DNA of 33,045 nt from Actinomycetota bacterium (GTDB lineage Bacteria > Actinomycetota > Actinomycetes > Nanopelagicales > Nanopelagicaceae). The stretch covers positions 1 through 33,045 of the forward strand of contig JAQBVO010000014.1 of assembly GCA_027728065.1 (NCBI GenBank), written 5' to 3'. Positions 8,319-15,509 of the stretch are shown here, piece by piece. Numbering within the stretch: the stretch's first letter is position 1; each line of letters opens with the position of its first letter. The notes under the pieces were generated by a model that worked only from the letters and a program-made list of their open reading frames with translations, made no database searches and was not told the origin of the DNA. The translations under genes were made by a program, and so were the position numbers.

Positions 8319-8411
8319 TTATTTCGTAGTACGTCGCAAAGTTAATGACCCTACACCAAGTAATATCACCAAGAAGAGCAATATGACTAGCACGGAGAAT
8401 CGTTCTACCAC
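8319..8411 (-). CDS. Possible 30-residue single-span membrane protein
   Basis: A GTG-initiated ORF on the minus strand fills most of the 138-bp gap between the carboxylase and SIMPL genes. Its 30 codons begin VVERFSVLVILLFLVILLG and end SLTLRRTTK before TAA. It has one acidic and one basic residue, a helix of about 18 hydrophobic residues, then a basic tail, a plausible topology for a small membrane protein. No Shine-Dalgarno is visible and an in-frame TAG lies five codons upstream of the GTG. It could also be the C-terminal membrane anchor of a decayed larger gene, since hydrophobic segments ending in RR..K are common there. It lies 44 bases downstream of the SIMPL gene on the same strand. 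Confidence 0.3.
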   Translation of the reverse strand: MVERFSVLVILLFLVILLGVGSLTLRRTTK

Positions 8412-8455
8412 CCCGAATGACGGCTAGATCCGTTATCAAGATGACTGATGCCATG

Positions 8456-9217
8456 CTAGTTGGTTTTAAATGTTACCGATAGGGTGGCGGTTACGGTTTT
8501 TTCAATCGTGCTTGTGTCGTAAGCCCCATAATCAGCCGTCATTGTTGAATCAGGTGTTGTGATCTGGATTGGCCCAGCCTTTACATTTACTAAGGATCCC
8601 AGTTGGCTACCGACGGCCTTAGTAAGGGCTTCGGCACGCAACTTTGCATCCTTCATCGCCTCGCTCATTAACGCTGGGCGAAGCTCGGGCAGGTTAGAGA
8701 TGTAGTACTGAGGTCCATAGTTATTAACATTAATTCCAGTCTCTAGTATCGCCCCGATTCCTTGGCTGAGCTTTGATACTAGTTGCACATCACTGGTTCG
8801 AACGGTTACATCGCGGTTAGCTCGGTAGGAGAGAATGCGCCCCGTTGAATTACCGTTGACGTACTCTTCGTTGGCATAGGTCGATACAGGGCCAAGAGTT
8901 AATGCCTCACTTGAGATACCACCAGTGGTTAAATACTTTGAAAGCGCTGCGACATCGGAATCTACTTTCTTGACTGCAGTGCCTACATTCGGAGATGAGA
9001 GATTTACCGAAAGTATCCAAACAGCGTTATCGGCCGTTGCAGTAGTCTTTGCAGATCCTGTCACGGTTATTCCATCACTGCTGCGGGATGCAAAACCAGA
9101 TCCAACGCGCATTAATCCGATGCCAAGTGCCAGAGAGAGAATAATAGCAGAGATAATAATTGTTACCGCTTTGCGTCGCTCGACTGTGATGAAAGGCGAT
9201 TCGTTTAATTGGCTCAT
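8456..9217 (-). CDS. SIMPL (DUF541/YggE-like) domain protein, membrane anchored
   Basis: 253 aa with a short basic cytoplasmic N-terminus, a transmembrane helix at about residues 17-39, and an extracytoplasmic SIMPL domain from about 49 (GITVTGSAKTTATADNAVW) to the end. The repeated pattern of beta strands and the run ALMSEAMKDAKLRAEALTKAVG (split by helix boundaries) near the C-terminal half are typical. Family members such as E. coli YggE are linked to oxidative stress, but their biochemistry is unclear. The ATG is preceded closely by TATTAT (six bases between), which could be a -10 element for a leaderless transcript. No lipobox is visible. Confidence 0.85.
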   Translation of the reverse strand: MSQLNESPFITVERRKAVTIIISAIILSLALGIGLMRVGSGFASRSSDGITVTGSAKTTATADNAVWILSVNLSSPNVGTAVKKVDSDVAALSKYLTTGGISSEALTLGPVSTYANEEYVNGNSTGRILSYRANRDVTVRTSDVQLVSKLSQGIGAILETGINVNNYGPQYYISNLPELRPALMSEAMKDAKLRAEALTKAVGSQLGSLVNVKAGPIQITTPDSTMTADYGAYDTSTIEKTVTATLSVTFKTN

Positions 9218-9233
9218 AACTTAATAATACACA

Positions 9234-9743
9234 TCAAATTGCACGAAGATGGGCAATCTCTTGATGAGCAACTCCGCGAAATGGTTCAAGTTCATTCTCC
9301 CAATCACTACCGATAATCAGAGATAGCCCCAAACGTATCGACTCTTCATCAAAACTTTGCGCAAGCACTGCATCAATCTGATTCTGATTCATAATTACCG
9401 AACCTGAAAGATCTGTTAACGCACGGTGAATTCCCAACTCTGGAGTACAACGAAATAACTCTCCCCCATTGTTATTATCCTCTTGCACTTCAAAGTAGAT
9501 GTAGTGCCAACTACGCAATACGGTTGCAATAGCGCTAGCTACACCTTCGCGATCGCGCCATGAAAGAGCACACTTATACGTACCGGCCTTGAGTACCTGA
9601 GGCGTCCAGTCACATCTGATCTGTGGCGTTAATAAATCGACCAGCGCCCAATCAATATGGTTGCGCAGCGCCGATGGGGCGCTATGAATGGTCAGATCGC
9701 CTCGCACAGCTAAAGATGTGGAGGAGCGGGTTAAACGTTGCAT
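9234..9743 (-). CDS. DUF3145 family protein
   Basis: 169 aa. The opening GDLTIHSAPSALRNHIDWAL, followed by CDWTPQVLKAGTYKCALSW, a WHYIYFEVQED segment and the RCTPELGIHRALTDLSGSVIMNE-like stretch, match what I know of actinobacterial DUF3145 proteins. No catalytic motif is recognised and the function is unknown. The start is supported by AGGAG six bases before the ATG. It lies upstream of the SIMPL gene on the same strand with a 16-base gap. Its promoter region is shared divergently with the cold-shock gene. Confidence 0.75.
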   Translation of the reverse strand: MQRLTRSSTSLAVRGDLTIHSAPSALRNHIDWALVDLLTPQIRCDWTPQVLKAGTYKCALSWRDREGVASAIATVLRSWHYIYFEVQEDNNNGGELFRCTPELGIHRALTDLSGSVIMNQNQIDAVLAQSFDEESIRLGLSLIIGSDWENELEPFRGVAHQEIAHLRAI

Positions 9744-9869
9744 TGAAATCTCCTAGCAAGGACGCCGATTGCGACCTTCCCCAGCCGCCTTTTCGCACTT
9801 ACTAGTACCCTAATTACACACCCGTCACGCTCATACTGTCCAGCCTGACTTTAGGCATACGGGCCGGTA

Positions 9870-9889
9870 GGCGCTAGAGTTGGCGCTAG
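9870..9889 (+). repeat. 8-bp direct repeat upstream of the cold-shock gene
   Basis: GGCGCTAG occurs twice, at 9870-9877 and 9882-9889, 12 bases apart start to start. This is about one helical turn, as in protein-binding direct repeats. It lies about 120 bases before the csp start, in the presumed promoter zone of the 261-bp divergent spacer. No regulator is assigned and no convincing -35/-10 pair was found. Confidence 0.3.
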
Positions 9890-9956
9890 TCCGACGCTTA
9901 ATCAGTACCCGTTTCATGTAATACATATTCGGTATCGCTGGCGCAAGAGGAAGACC

Positions 9957-9979
9957 GTGGTCGGGGATTTCTCGGCCAC
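9957..9979 (+). promoter_or_regulatory. Leader hairpin just upstream of the cold-shock gene's ribosome binding site
   Basis: Positions 9957-9965 pair with 9971-9979 over nine base pairs, two of them G-T wobbles, with a five-base loop (9966-9970). AGGA of the ribosome site is at 9991-9994 and the ATG at 10005. Cold-shock mRNAs of other bacteria have structured leaders that change translation with temperature. This hairpin is placed to do that, or to protect the 5' end. The role is inference and the base pairing is visible directly. Confidence 0.45.
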
Positions 9980-10004
9980 CCACATATCGAAGGAAAAGTA
10001 AAAC

Positions 10005-10208
10005 ATGGCAACAGGTACAGTTAAGTGGTTCAACTCTGAAAAGGGTTTCGGTTTCATTGCAGTTGATGGTGGCGGACAAGATGTATTCGTTCACTACTCA
10101 GCAATCCAAGGAAACGGTTACAAGTCCCTTGAAGAGGGTCAGGCAGTTTCATTTGAGGTCGTACAGGGTCCAAAGGGTCCTCAGGCCGATGCAGTAAACC
10201 CTGCCTAA
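10005..10208 (+). CDS. Cold-shock protein (CspA family)
   Basis: 67-aa single-strand nucleic-acid binding protein with one OB-fold cold-shock domain. RNP1 is KGFGFIAV and RNP2 is VFVHYSAI, the canonical pair. It begins [14 protein letters not shown] as in most actinobacterial members. AGGA ten bases before the ATG decides the start. It is a single-gene unit: divergent from DUF3145, with a hairpin in the leader and a strong terminator 16 bases after the stop. Whether it is cold-induced or constitutive cannot be told from sequence. Confidence 0.96.
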   Translation: MATGTVKWFNSEKGFGFIAVDGGGQDVFVHYSAIQGNGYKSLEEGQAVSFEVVQGPKGPQADAVNPA

Positions 10209-10224
10209 TTCCCACCGCTTTATA

Positions 10225-10261
10225 AATAACCCCTACTGGAAACGGTAGGGGTTATTTTTTT
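10225..10261. terminator. Strong bidirectional intrinsic terminator between csp and the M23 peptidase
   Basis: A perfect 12-bp stem (AATAACCCCTAC at 10225-10236 with its complement at 10245-10256) around an 8-base loop ends in a run of seven T (10255-10261) on the plus strand. On the minus strand the stem is followed by TATAAA, which is less ideal. The right arm contains the stop codon of the convergent peptidase gene, so one structure closes both genes. Confidence 0.88.
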
Positions 10262-10854
10262 ACCCAATACGGTTCTGGTGGAATATCACCAATCTTTAAT
10301 CGCTTTGCCTCGACCTTCTTTGCAGGAGATAAGTCCTTGCCTACCTTCCAGGCATCTAAATACTTCCAAGGCCAAATCATTCCGCGTCTCACCCACCAGG
10401 TCTGCGGTGGCGTACTCCAGGAGATTCCAAAGTGAATATGTGGCTTCGTTCCACGGGCACTACCTGTGGCACCTACTGTGCCTAGAAATCTTCCAGCCTT
10501 AACTGTGACCCCTGGCTGAATACTTTTAGGGATAGAGCGCAGATGTGATGCGTAGTATCTCACTCCATCCTCTCCAATGAAGGAGAGATAGAGCCCTCCT
10601 CTATCAGCACCTAAATTTGTTTTGCCAGACCACGAATCTATCCGATTTACCTCATCAATTACTCCAGATGTAACTGCAACATATTTACAACCCGACTTAG
10701 CCAAGATGTCTGTAGCCGGATAACCATGGTGCGCCTTGGCATATGTGTAGTCACAACCAATAATTGGAAAAACATAGATAGGCGCTGCATGTGAGCCGAC
10801 TATTTGGACCATCTGAAACGAGATAATTAAGGATGCCAATAGAGTTTTCTTCAT
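10252..10854 (-). CDS. Secreted M23 (LytM-type) peptidase domain protein
   Basis: 200 aa with a Sec signal peptide (MKKTLLASLIISFQMVQIVG, likely cut after SHA at about 23). The lysostaphin-like zinc peptidase fold shows HHGYPATDI (His43/Asp49), a YASHL segment near 101-105 and PHIHFGI with the HxH near 139-141. A cysteine pair (Cys34, Cys56) may form a disulfide. It is expected to cut peptidoglycan cross-links or act as a scaffold outside the membrane. The variant spacing in the first motif matches the HDYPATD-type subgroup. It is transcribed towards csp and ends inside the shared terminator. No partner gene is visible. Confidence 0.85.
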   Translation of the reverse strand: MKKTLLASLIISFQMVQIVGSHAAPIYVFPIIGCDYTYAKAHHGYPATDILAKSGCKYVAVTSGVIDEVNRIDSWSGKTNLGADRGGLYLSFIGEDGVRYYASHLRSIPKSIQPGVTVKAGRFLGTVGATGSARGTKPHIHFGISWSTPPQTWWVRRGMIWPWKYLDAWKVGKDLSPAKKVEAKRLKIGDIPPEPYWVKK

Positions 10855-11044
10855 CCCATAAAGATAAGGGAGAGATTGAGTAATGCTTTAGTGCCACCCT
10901 TCAGGAGATCTAATTATTTGGCGACAGGAAGGTATTGGCTATTACCAAAGAACTAATTTATTTGATTTTCATCTATCCATCAGAGTTCTGTGAGATGGCT
11001 AGAAGTGTTTGCTACGGTTTTATCTTGTAGCATAGGCCACGAAA

Positions 11045-11118
11045 GGGGCGGTAGCTCAGTTGGTTAGAGCCCCGGACTCATAATCCGGTCGTCGTCGGTT
11101 CGAGCCCGACCCGCCCCA
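11045..11118 (+). tRNA. tRNA-Met (anticodon CAT)
   Basis: A 74-base cloverleaf folds completely. The acceptor GGGGCGG pairs with CCGCCCC, then discriminator A. D-arm GCTC/GAGC, anticodon stem CCGGA/TCCGG around CTCATAA, and T-arm GTCGG TTCGAGC CCGAC follow. CCA is not encoded. The G-C acceptor pairs and elongator-like D-arm argue against initiator tRNA. A lysidine-modified tRNA-Ile2 also has a CAT anticodon and cannot be excluded without modification-enzyme determinants. Its last nine bases start the 61-bp repeat that recurs at 22067, so it marks the left edge of the island. Confidence 0.93.
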
Positions 11119-11170
11119 CTCACAAGACTATTAACTCATCTCTTAAGGGCAGTTGGATTTAATCTTCTTC
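11110..11170 (+). repeat. Left copy of the 61-bp island-flanking direct repeat (att-like)
   Basis: It begins with the last nine bases of the tRNA-Met gene and runs 52 bases beyond. Aligned without gaps to 22067-22127 it has 56 identities and five substitutions. The shared segment includes ATTAACTCATCTCTTAAG (exact in both copies) and the last four codons plus stop of a minus-strand reading frame. The arrangement, intact tRNA on one side and a copy of its 3' end on the far side, is that of island integration at a tRNA gene. Confidence 0.85.
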
Positions 11171-11230
11171 CTCCTTAGAATCACCATCAAATGCAGCACT
11201 TTTTAGCTGGGAAGTAGTTAGTACATCAGA
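11159..11230 (-). pseudogene. C-terminal relic resembling the end of the DUF2231/cytochrome b5 gene
   Basis: On the minus strand the frame ending at the TAA 11161-11159 reads TTSQLKSAAFDGDSKEEED. It occupies the position, relative to the repeat, that the C-terminus of the 22116-22943 gene (QSKKTIAPPSAGYEDD) holds at the right border. The stop codons correspond exactly (offset 10957). Identity falls off quickly beyond the repeat, with only a few conserved residues. I read it as the cut-off tail of a diverged copy of that gene, carried in or left behind when the island formed. The frame is open into the neighbouring SDR stop region. It could instead be chance open frame. Confidence 0.4.
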
Positions 11231-12000
11231 CTTCCGCCGCTGACATTGAGCGTAGCACCGTTGATGAATGACGAGTTATCGGATGCTAGAAAAATCACTG
11301 CCCGTGCCAACTCTTCTGGCTGGCCAATGCGACGAAGAGGACATGCAGCCGTTGCGGCGGCAATAATTTTGGGGTCATTGTCATTATGTTGCATCGGCGT
11401 ATTAATCTGGCCGGGTGATAAGACATTTACCCGAATTCCATGTGGTCCAAATTGCCCAGCAAATCCCCGAGTCATGGTAACAATTCCCCCTTTTGCGGCC
11501 ACATATGCATCGCTGCCATTTACAGGACCCGTCATCCACGCACCCGAGGTGCAATTAATTATTCGCCCTGGCGTCTTACGCTCAATCATTGCAGCCCCCG
11601 CCGCGCGATTGAGGAAAAATCCAGATCGCAGATTTACATTAAATTGATAATCCCAATCATCTTCTGTCACTTCCGCAAGTTTCTTGCGTCGAAGACCTCC
11701 TGCAATATGGGCTAAAACAAATATTTCCCCATATACATCTAGGGTCTTATCAATAATTGCCTCACAAACTTCACTAGTTTGAAGATCTGCGACATGGAAA
11801 AAATGCCGTGATGGATCTTGCATCTCCTTGGCTAAAGAATCCAGCTGTGCTTGATTACGCGCTGTCGCAAAGACTCTTGCACCGACAGCATCGAATAGAA
11901 GAGCGCTTGCACGCCCAATCCCACTCGAAGCTCCAGTAACTACAACTACTTTATCCTCTAACCCAAAGCCTAAAGAAAGATCACTCCGATTAGAAGGCAT
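11218..12000 (-). CDS. SDR family oxidoreductase (island operon, last gene)
   Basis: NAD(P)-dependent short-chain dehydrogenase of 260 aa from the chosen ATG at 12000. It has the cofactor loop VTGASSGIG, an AHIAGG strand in place of NNAG, the catalytic Ser in INCTSGAW and YVAAK with Tyr and Lys, then RVNVLSPGQI and a GATLNVSGG end. The open frame reaches 12090, but the extra 30 residues overlap the upstream enolase-superfamily gene and lack family similarity. The start used overlaps that gene by 11 bases. As part of the operon it probably oxidises or reduces a hydroxyl of the intermediate made by the dehydratases. The substrate is not inferable. Confidence 0.9.
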   Translation of the reverse strand: MPSNRSDLSLGFGLEDKVVVVTGASSGIGRASALLFDAVGARVFATARNQAQLDSLAKEMQDPSRHFFHVADLQTSEVCEAIIDKTLDVYGEIFVLAHIAGGLRRKKLAEVTEDDWDYQFNVNLRSGFFLNRAAGAAMIERKTPGRIINCTSGAWMTGPVNGSDAYVAAKGGIVTMTRGFAGQFGPHGIRVNVLSPGQINTPMQHNDNDPKIIAAATAACPLRRIGQPEELARAVIFLASDNSSFINGATLNVSGGSLMY

Positions 12001-13132
12001 ATTTGGCAAGGACCTTTTCGTTGACATTAATACCAAGTCCTGGTTTGTTAGGAACGCCGATGCTTCCATTTTCGGCAACAAATGGCTCATCTACTAACTC
12101 ATGTTGCATTGGGTTCTCATCGGGTTTTAGTTCTTGCAATAAGCAACGTGGGGTTGAAGCTGAGAGTGCAATAGAGGCAGCTGTATTTACAGCGCTCGAC
12201 CACGCATGGCTGTTAAACCATAATCCGGCAGCTTCTACAAGCCGAATAATGTCAAGGGCTCCGGTGATGCCCTCAACACGTCCGACATCGCAACCAATGA
12301 CATCGAGAGTGCCTGAATTAATTACTTCGGTATAACCGCGGTAGTCCCACTCGCGCTCACTACCAGCAAACATAGTCGTACTATGTTGGCGCAGTTTGCG
12401 GAAATGCTCAAACTCCCATGGTTCAAATGGCTCTTCTACCCATTTAAGGTCTTGCTCTTCCCATGCCTGCACACGAGCAATAGTTTCATCAACGGTCCAG
12501 TTAAGGGACTGACCACGATCCATCATGATCCATGCCTTTGGCCCAGCTGCAGCTCGTAAGTCCTTTACGAATTTGATGTCACGATCGATGTCATAACCGA
12601 CGCGAGCATCTCCACGCTTGCCCATACCAATTTTAAATCCAATATAACCGTCCTTAACAAACTTTTCATGACGCGCAACTTCAACATCCAAATTAGCATT
12701 AAACACATGCGTCGAAGCCAGTACCGGCAATCGTGTATCGGGCGCAGCATCGCGCTTGCCTATCATCTGTATGAGGGATTGACCAATAATTTTTCCTTTG
12801 AGATCCCAGAGGGCAATATCAATAGCAGAGAGTGCAAAATGTGCTAGACCTCCACGATATGAGTACCACCAGGTCTGCTTGCGGATATCTCGCCAGATGC
12901 CAATATTTTGTGTTGGATCTTTACCAATTAGATCATCAGTCAAAGCCTTGATGATTTCTACCGTTCCGCGAGTGCTACCTGGGAACTGTGTAATTGCCTC
13001 CCCCCAACCAACGTGCCCATCAGTTGATTCGATGCGCACAAAGGTGAGAAAACGCATGGAGTTATTATCATTTGGCTCTGGGTAAGTAACAGGATGAACC
13101 GTTACTCGCGCGATTGTTGGAACGTTTGCCAT
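11990..13132 (-). CDS. Enolase-superfamily (mandelate racemase group) enzyme, probable acid-sugar dehydratase 2
   Basis: 380 aa with the MR/MLE N-terminal capping domain (about 1-130) and TIM barrel. Visible active-site positions are GFKIG with Lys167, Asp205 in WIMMDRGQ, Glu233-234 in WVEEPFEPWE, Glu259 in AGSERE, Asp282 in GCDVGRVEG and His309 in NSHAW. The Asp-His pair is that of the mandelate racemase subgroup, which abstracts a proton next to a carboxylate. Most relatives dehydrate aldonates to 2-keto-3-deoxy acids. The first Lys of the usual KxK is Gly165 here, and the residue after the first metal ligand is Arg rather than the usual Ala-Asn. Specificity is therefore open. GGGAG lies upstream of the ATG. 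It overlaps the SDR start. Confidence 0.88.
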   Translation of the reverse strand: MANVPTIARVTVHPVTYPEPNDNNSMRFLTFVRIESTDGHVGWGEAITQFPGSTRGTVEIIKALTDDLIGKDPTQNIGIWRDIRKQTWWYSYRGGLAHFALSAIDIALWDLKGKIIGQSLIQMIGKRDAAPDTRLPVLASTHVFNANLDVEVARHEKFVKDGYIGFKIGMGKRGDARVGYDIDRDIKFVKDLRAAAGPKAWIMMDRGQSLNWTVDETIARVQAWEEQDLKWVEEPFEPWEFEHFRKLRQHSTTMFAGSEREWDYRGYTEVINSGTLDVIGCDVGRVEGITGALDIIRLVEAAGLWFNSHAWSSAVNTAASIALSASTPRCLLQELKPDENPMQHELVDEPFVAENGSIGVPNKPGLGINVNEKVLAKYAF

Positions 13133-13163
13133 TTCCTTCTCCCTTTTTACTCTCTGCTGATTA

Positions 13164-14111
13164 TTATTTGAGATCTTCTGGGTAAGCAGGCTGCATCTCT
13201 GCAGTTGTTACCCACCCACTTCGTGCATGGATAATTCTCTGTATTGAATTTGCCACCATATTTTGAGAGCCCACTTGTGAGCCAATACCTGGCTTGAGTT
13301 GGGTAGTTTGAAAGACCTTGCCATCAAGGGATAGTTCGATTTCATCTATGGCGCTCTTCCCAAGTGAAGGTAGATCAATATGGCCATAAAAGTGGGATGT
13401 AAACCAAATCTTGCCATTAACATAGGCGCTGTATGTTTGATTGACGCCAGCGCTCTCACCCGCACGAACGGTAAATCTTCCAGGCAAATCTATTTCTTTC
13501 TCACTAATGACTGGCAATAATTCTTTAGAAATCTTTTCAATGTTGAGCCCCATAGCCGTTGCGACAACGCTCATGGATTGCGGGAATCCTGCGTGCCCCA
13601 AGATCTCTTCCTTAGCGACCGCTTCTGCAAATGTTGCTGGAGTTTTGCCCAGGCCAATACGGCCTAAAACAGTTGCACCAAACCCTGCGATGCTCACAGT
13701 GCGACGTACCACAACTGTGCAACCTCGGGGCGCTGCACCTAGCAATGTTAAAACTAGTGAATCAAAAATAAGTCCAGGGTTAACGCCGGTGCCTGCAATG
13801 GAAACAGATTTGGATTTAGCTAGCGCATCAAGATCGTCGGCTCGCTTTGCATCAACTGCCCATGGATAGGCACACTCTTCGGCAGAGACTAGAACATTTG
13901 AGCCAGCTTTTACTGCTCGCTCGATATCGTTTGCGACATCTTTAAAACGAGTGGTAGTTGCGATGATGACAACGTCGGCACCTGATTCAAGAGCTTTGCC
14001 ACTTGCATCTCTACCAAAAGGTCCTAGTACTTTGTGGTGTGCGATATCAGAGAGCAACTGCGAAACAGTTGTTCCTAACTGACCATGACCATAAATCGCA
14101 ATTGTTGCCAT
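13164..14111 (-). CDS. DapB-like NAD(P)-dependent dehydrogenase
   Basis: 315 aa. The N-terminal Rossmann fold has the glycine-rich IAIYGHGQLG loop, a VVIIATTTRFKDV strand and a region like dihydrodipicolinate/2,4-diaminopentanoate dehydrogenases (NVLVSAEECAYPW, then GTGVNPGLIFDSLVLTL). The C-terminal half resembles the DAP_DH_C-type domain of 2,4-diaminopentanoate dehydrogenase. This is not lysine-biosynthetic DapB: the DapB signature and a lysine operon are absent. It lies between the two enolase-superfamily genes, with AGGGAG seven bases before the ATG. A role in oxidising or reducing a keto or imino intermediate of the island pathway is likely. The reaction is not known. Confidence 0.75.
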   Translation of the reverse strand: MATIAIYGHGQLGTTVSQLLSDIAHHKVLGPFGRDASGKALESGADVVIIATTTRFKDVANDIERAVKAGSNVLVSAEECAYPWAVDAKRADDLDALAKSKSVSIAGTGVNPGLIFDSLVLTLLGAAPRGCTVVVRRTVSIAGFGATVLGRIGLGKTPATFAEAVAKEEILGHAGFPQSMSVVATAMGLNIEKISKELLPVISEKEIDLPGRFTVRAGESAGVNQTYSAYVNGKIWFTSHFYGHIDLPSLGKSAIDEIELSLDGKVFQTTQLKPGIGSQVGSQNMVANSIQRIIHARSGWVTTAEMQPAYPEDLK

Positions 14112-14134
14112 CTTCGTCTCCCTTTAAGGCCTGC

Positions 14135-15250
14135 CTATTTATCGACGCGATATTGCGCGATGAAATCTTCATCGAGCTCCCAACCAAATCCAGGAGCATC
14201 AGGAAGAACAAATTCACCATTTACCAAGGGTTGGCGATTTGCGAGCATTTCCCAGAAAATCGGATCGCGAGTAGGAGAAAATGATTCAACATAGGTTCCG
14301 TGAGGTACTGAAGCGAGTAGGTGTGATGCAACTTGTGCTTCTTCATGGTGACCTAGTTGCACATCAAAAGAGGCTGCAAGGGCTGCCACCCGACGCCACT
14401 CAGTTGGTCCGCCACCCCATGATGCATCGTAATTACACACATCGATTGCGCCGTTAACCATCATCTCACGCATGCCAACACGAGAGATTTCACTCTGTCC
14501 TGCAGCAACATTGACATTTCCGCGAAGACGAATGTCGCGAAGTCCGCGCCAATCAGCATGCCAACGAGTTGGCTCTTCAAACCAACGCAGGGGAATTTCA
14601 CCCTCAATATGAGAAAGGAAATTAATAGCTTCATTGACGGTGTATCCCTGGTTGGCGTCAACAACAAATACAAAGTTATCGCCAACAATTGACTTTGCCA
14701 AACGAAGACGTGCTGCATCTTCCTCAGGTGGTTTAGCACCAATCTTAAATTTCATTCCAACCATGCCAATTTCATCTTTAAAGAATCCAAGTTCGCGCTC
14801 TAAATCTGCTTCACTTGAACCGTAATAGCCGCCGATTCCAATCATTGGAATACGATCGCGGAATCCGCCCCATAATCGCCAAAGTGGTTGATTAGTGTAC
14901 TTACCAAATGCGTCCCATATTGCGCTATCAACGCAGGCAATTGCTTGCATAGGAATTGCGCGGTCTCGTAACTGATCCAAAGTTACGGGCACCATTGCAT
15001 GCCAGATTTTTTCTACTTGTCGTGAATCCATTCCAGTAACAAGAGGTGCAATCTCATCATGAATGATTGCGAGAACCTCATTCTGCTCTTCATCTGTGTC
15101 GGCGTTATAACTCTGGCCAACGATGCCATCAGATGTTGTGATGCGCGTAATGACTGTGCATCGGTTGCGCATCTTGTAATACGACCCTTTATACAAGTGC
15201 TTCAGCGGCACTCTTATTGGAATCGTTTCGATTTTCTCTATTTTGGACAT
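14135..15250 (-). CDS. Enolase-superfamily (mandelate racemase group) enzyme, probable acid-sugar dehydratase 1
   Basis: 371 aa with a full mandelate racemase-group active site: MKFKIG (Lys167 and Lys169), VDANQG (Asp198, Asn200), WFEEP (Glu225-226), AGQSE (Glu254), NYDASWGGG (Asp275) and GHHEE (His301/302). A KxK base on one face and an Asp-His pair on the other permit racemisation or syn-dehydration of a 2-hydroxy acid. In gene clusters with dehydrogenases, such enzymes usually dehydrate sugar acids. It differs clearly from the second enolase-superfamily protein of the operon, so the two probably act on different substrates or epimers. GAGGGA seven bases before the ATG is a good ribosome site. 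The lipoyl gene lies 19 bases upstream. Confidence 0.9.
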   Translation of the reverse strand: MSKIEKIETIPIRVPLKHLYKGSYYKMRNRCTVITRITTSDGIVGQSYNADTDEEQNEVLAIIHDEIAPLVTGMDSRQVEKIWHAMVPVTLDQLRDRAIPMQAIACVDSAIWDAFGKYTNQPLWRLWGGFRDRIPMIGIGGYYGSSEADLERELGFFKDEIGMVGMKFKIGAKPPEEDAARLRLAKSIVGDNFVFVVDANQGYTVNEAINFLSHIEGEIPLRWFEEPTRWHADWRGLRDIRLRGNVNVAAGQSEISRVGMREMMVNGAIDVCNYDASWGGGPTEWRRVAALAASFDVQLGHHEEAQVASHLLASVPHGTYVESFSPTRDPIFWEMLANRQPLVNGEFVLPDAPGFGWELDEDFIAQYRVDK

Positions 15251-15269
15251 GGTGATTCCCTCTTCCCGC

Positions 15270-15509
15270 TTACTTACCTTCGCAAATTACAATCGCTTCA
15301 CCTGTTTTAATCTCGCCGCCTTCCTTGAAGAGCAGTTCAAGAATCGTTCCAGCAATTGGCGATGGAACTTCAACTGTTGCCTTATCTGTTTCAACTTCCA
15401 TAATCATGTCACCAGCAACAATCGTGTCACCGACCGCCACCTTCCACGCAACTAAGTAGACCTCATCAACGGTGTCACCAACGCGTGGCATTTTGATTGT
15501 CATCTTCAT
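15270..15509 (-). CDS. Free-standing lipoyl-domain protein
   Basis: 79 aa consisting of one biotinyl/lipoyl domain. The lipoyl-lysine motif is EVETDKATVEV with Lys43, and SPIAGTI and KEGGEIKTGEAI form the surrounding hairpins. ETDKA is the form found in E2 subunits of 2-oxo acid dehydrogenases, so lipoate rather than biotin is expected. The E2 linker, peripheral-subunit-binding and acyltransferase domains are absent, and the TAA follows the domain immediately. Its ATG overlaps the E1-alpha stop (TAATG). It should carry acyl groups formed by the E1 encoded next to it. How they reach CoA or another acceptor is not visible here. Confidence 0.9.
   Translation of the reverse strand: MKMTIKMPRVGDTVDEVYLVAWKVAVGDTIVAGDMIMEVETDKATVEVPSPIAGTILELLFKEGGEIKTGEAIVICEGK

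Noticed and set aside
9831-10094. 87-residue minus-strand ORF over the csp leader
   Set aside because: It overlaps the start of the certain cold-shock gene and its leader hairpin, and has no family features.
11110-11170. Reading the 61-bp repeat simply as a repeated transcription terminator
   Set aside because: It includes tRNA coding bases at one end and protein-coding bases at the other and has no T-run, so a duplicated border sequence explains it better.
14003-14294. Overlapping plus-strand ORFs across the DapB-like/dehydratase boundary
   Set aside because: They lie opposite two certain genes and their translations look like noise.
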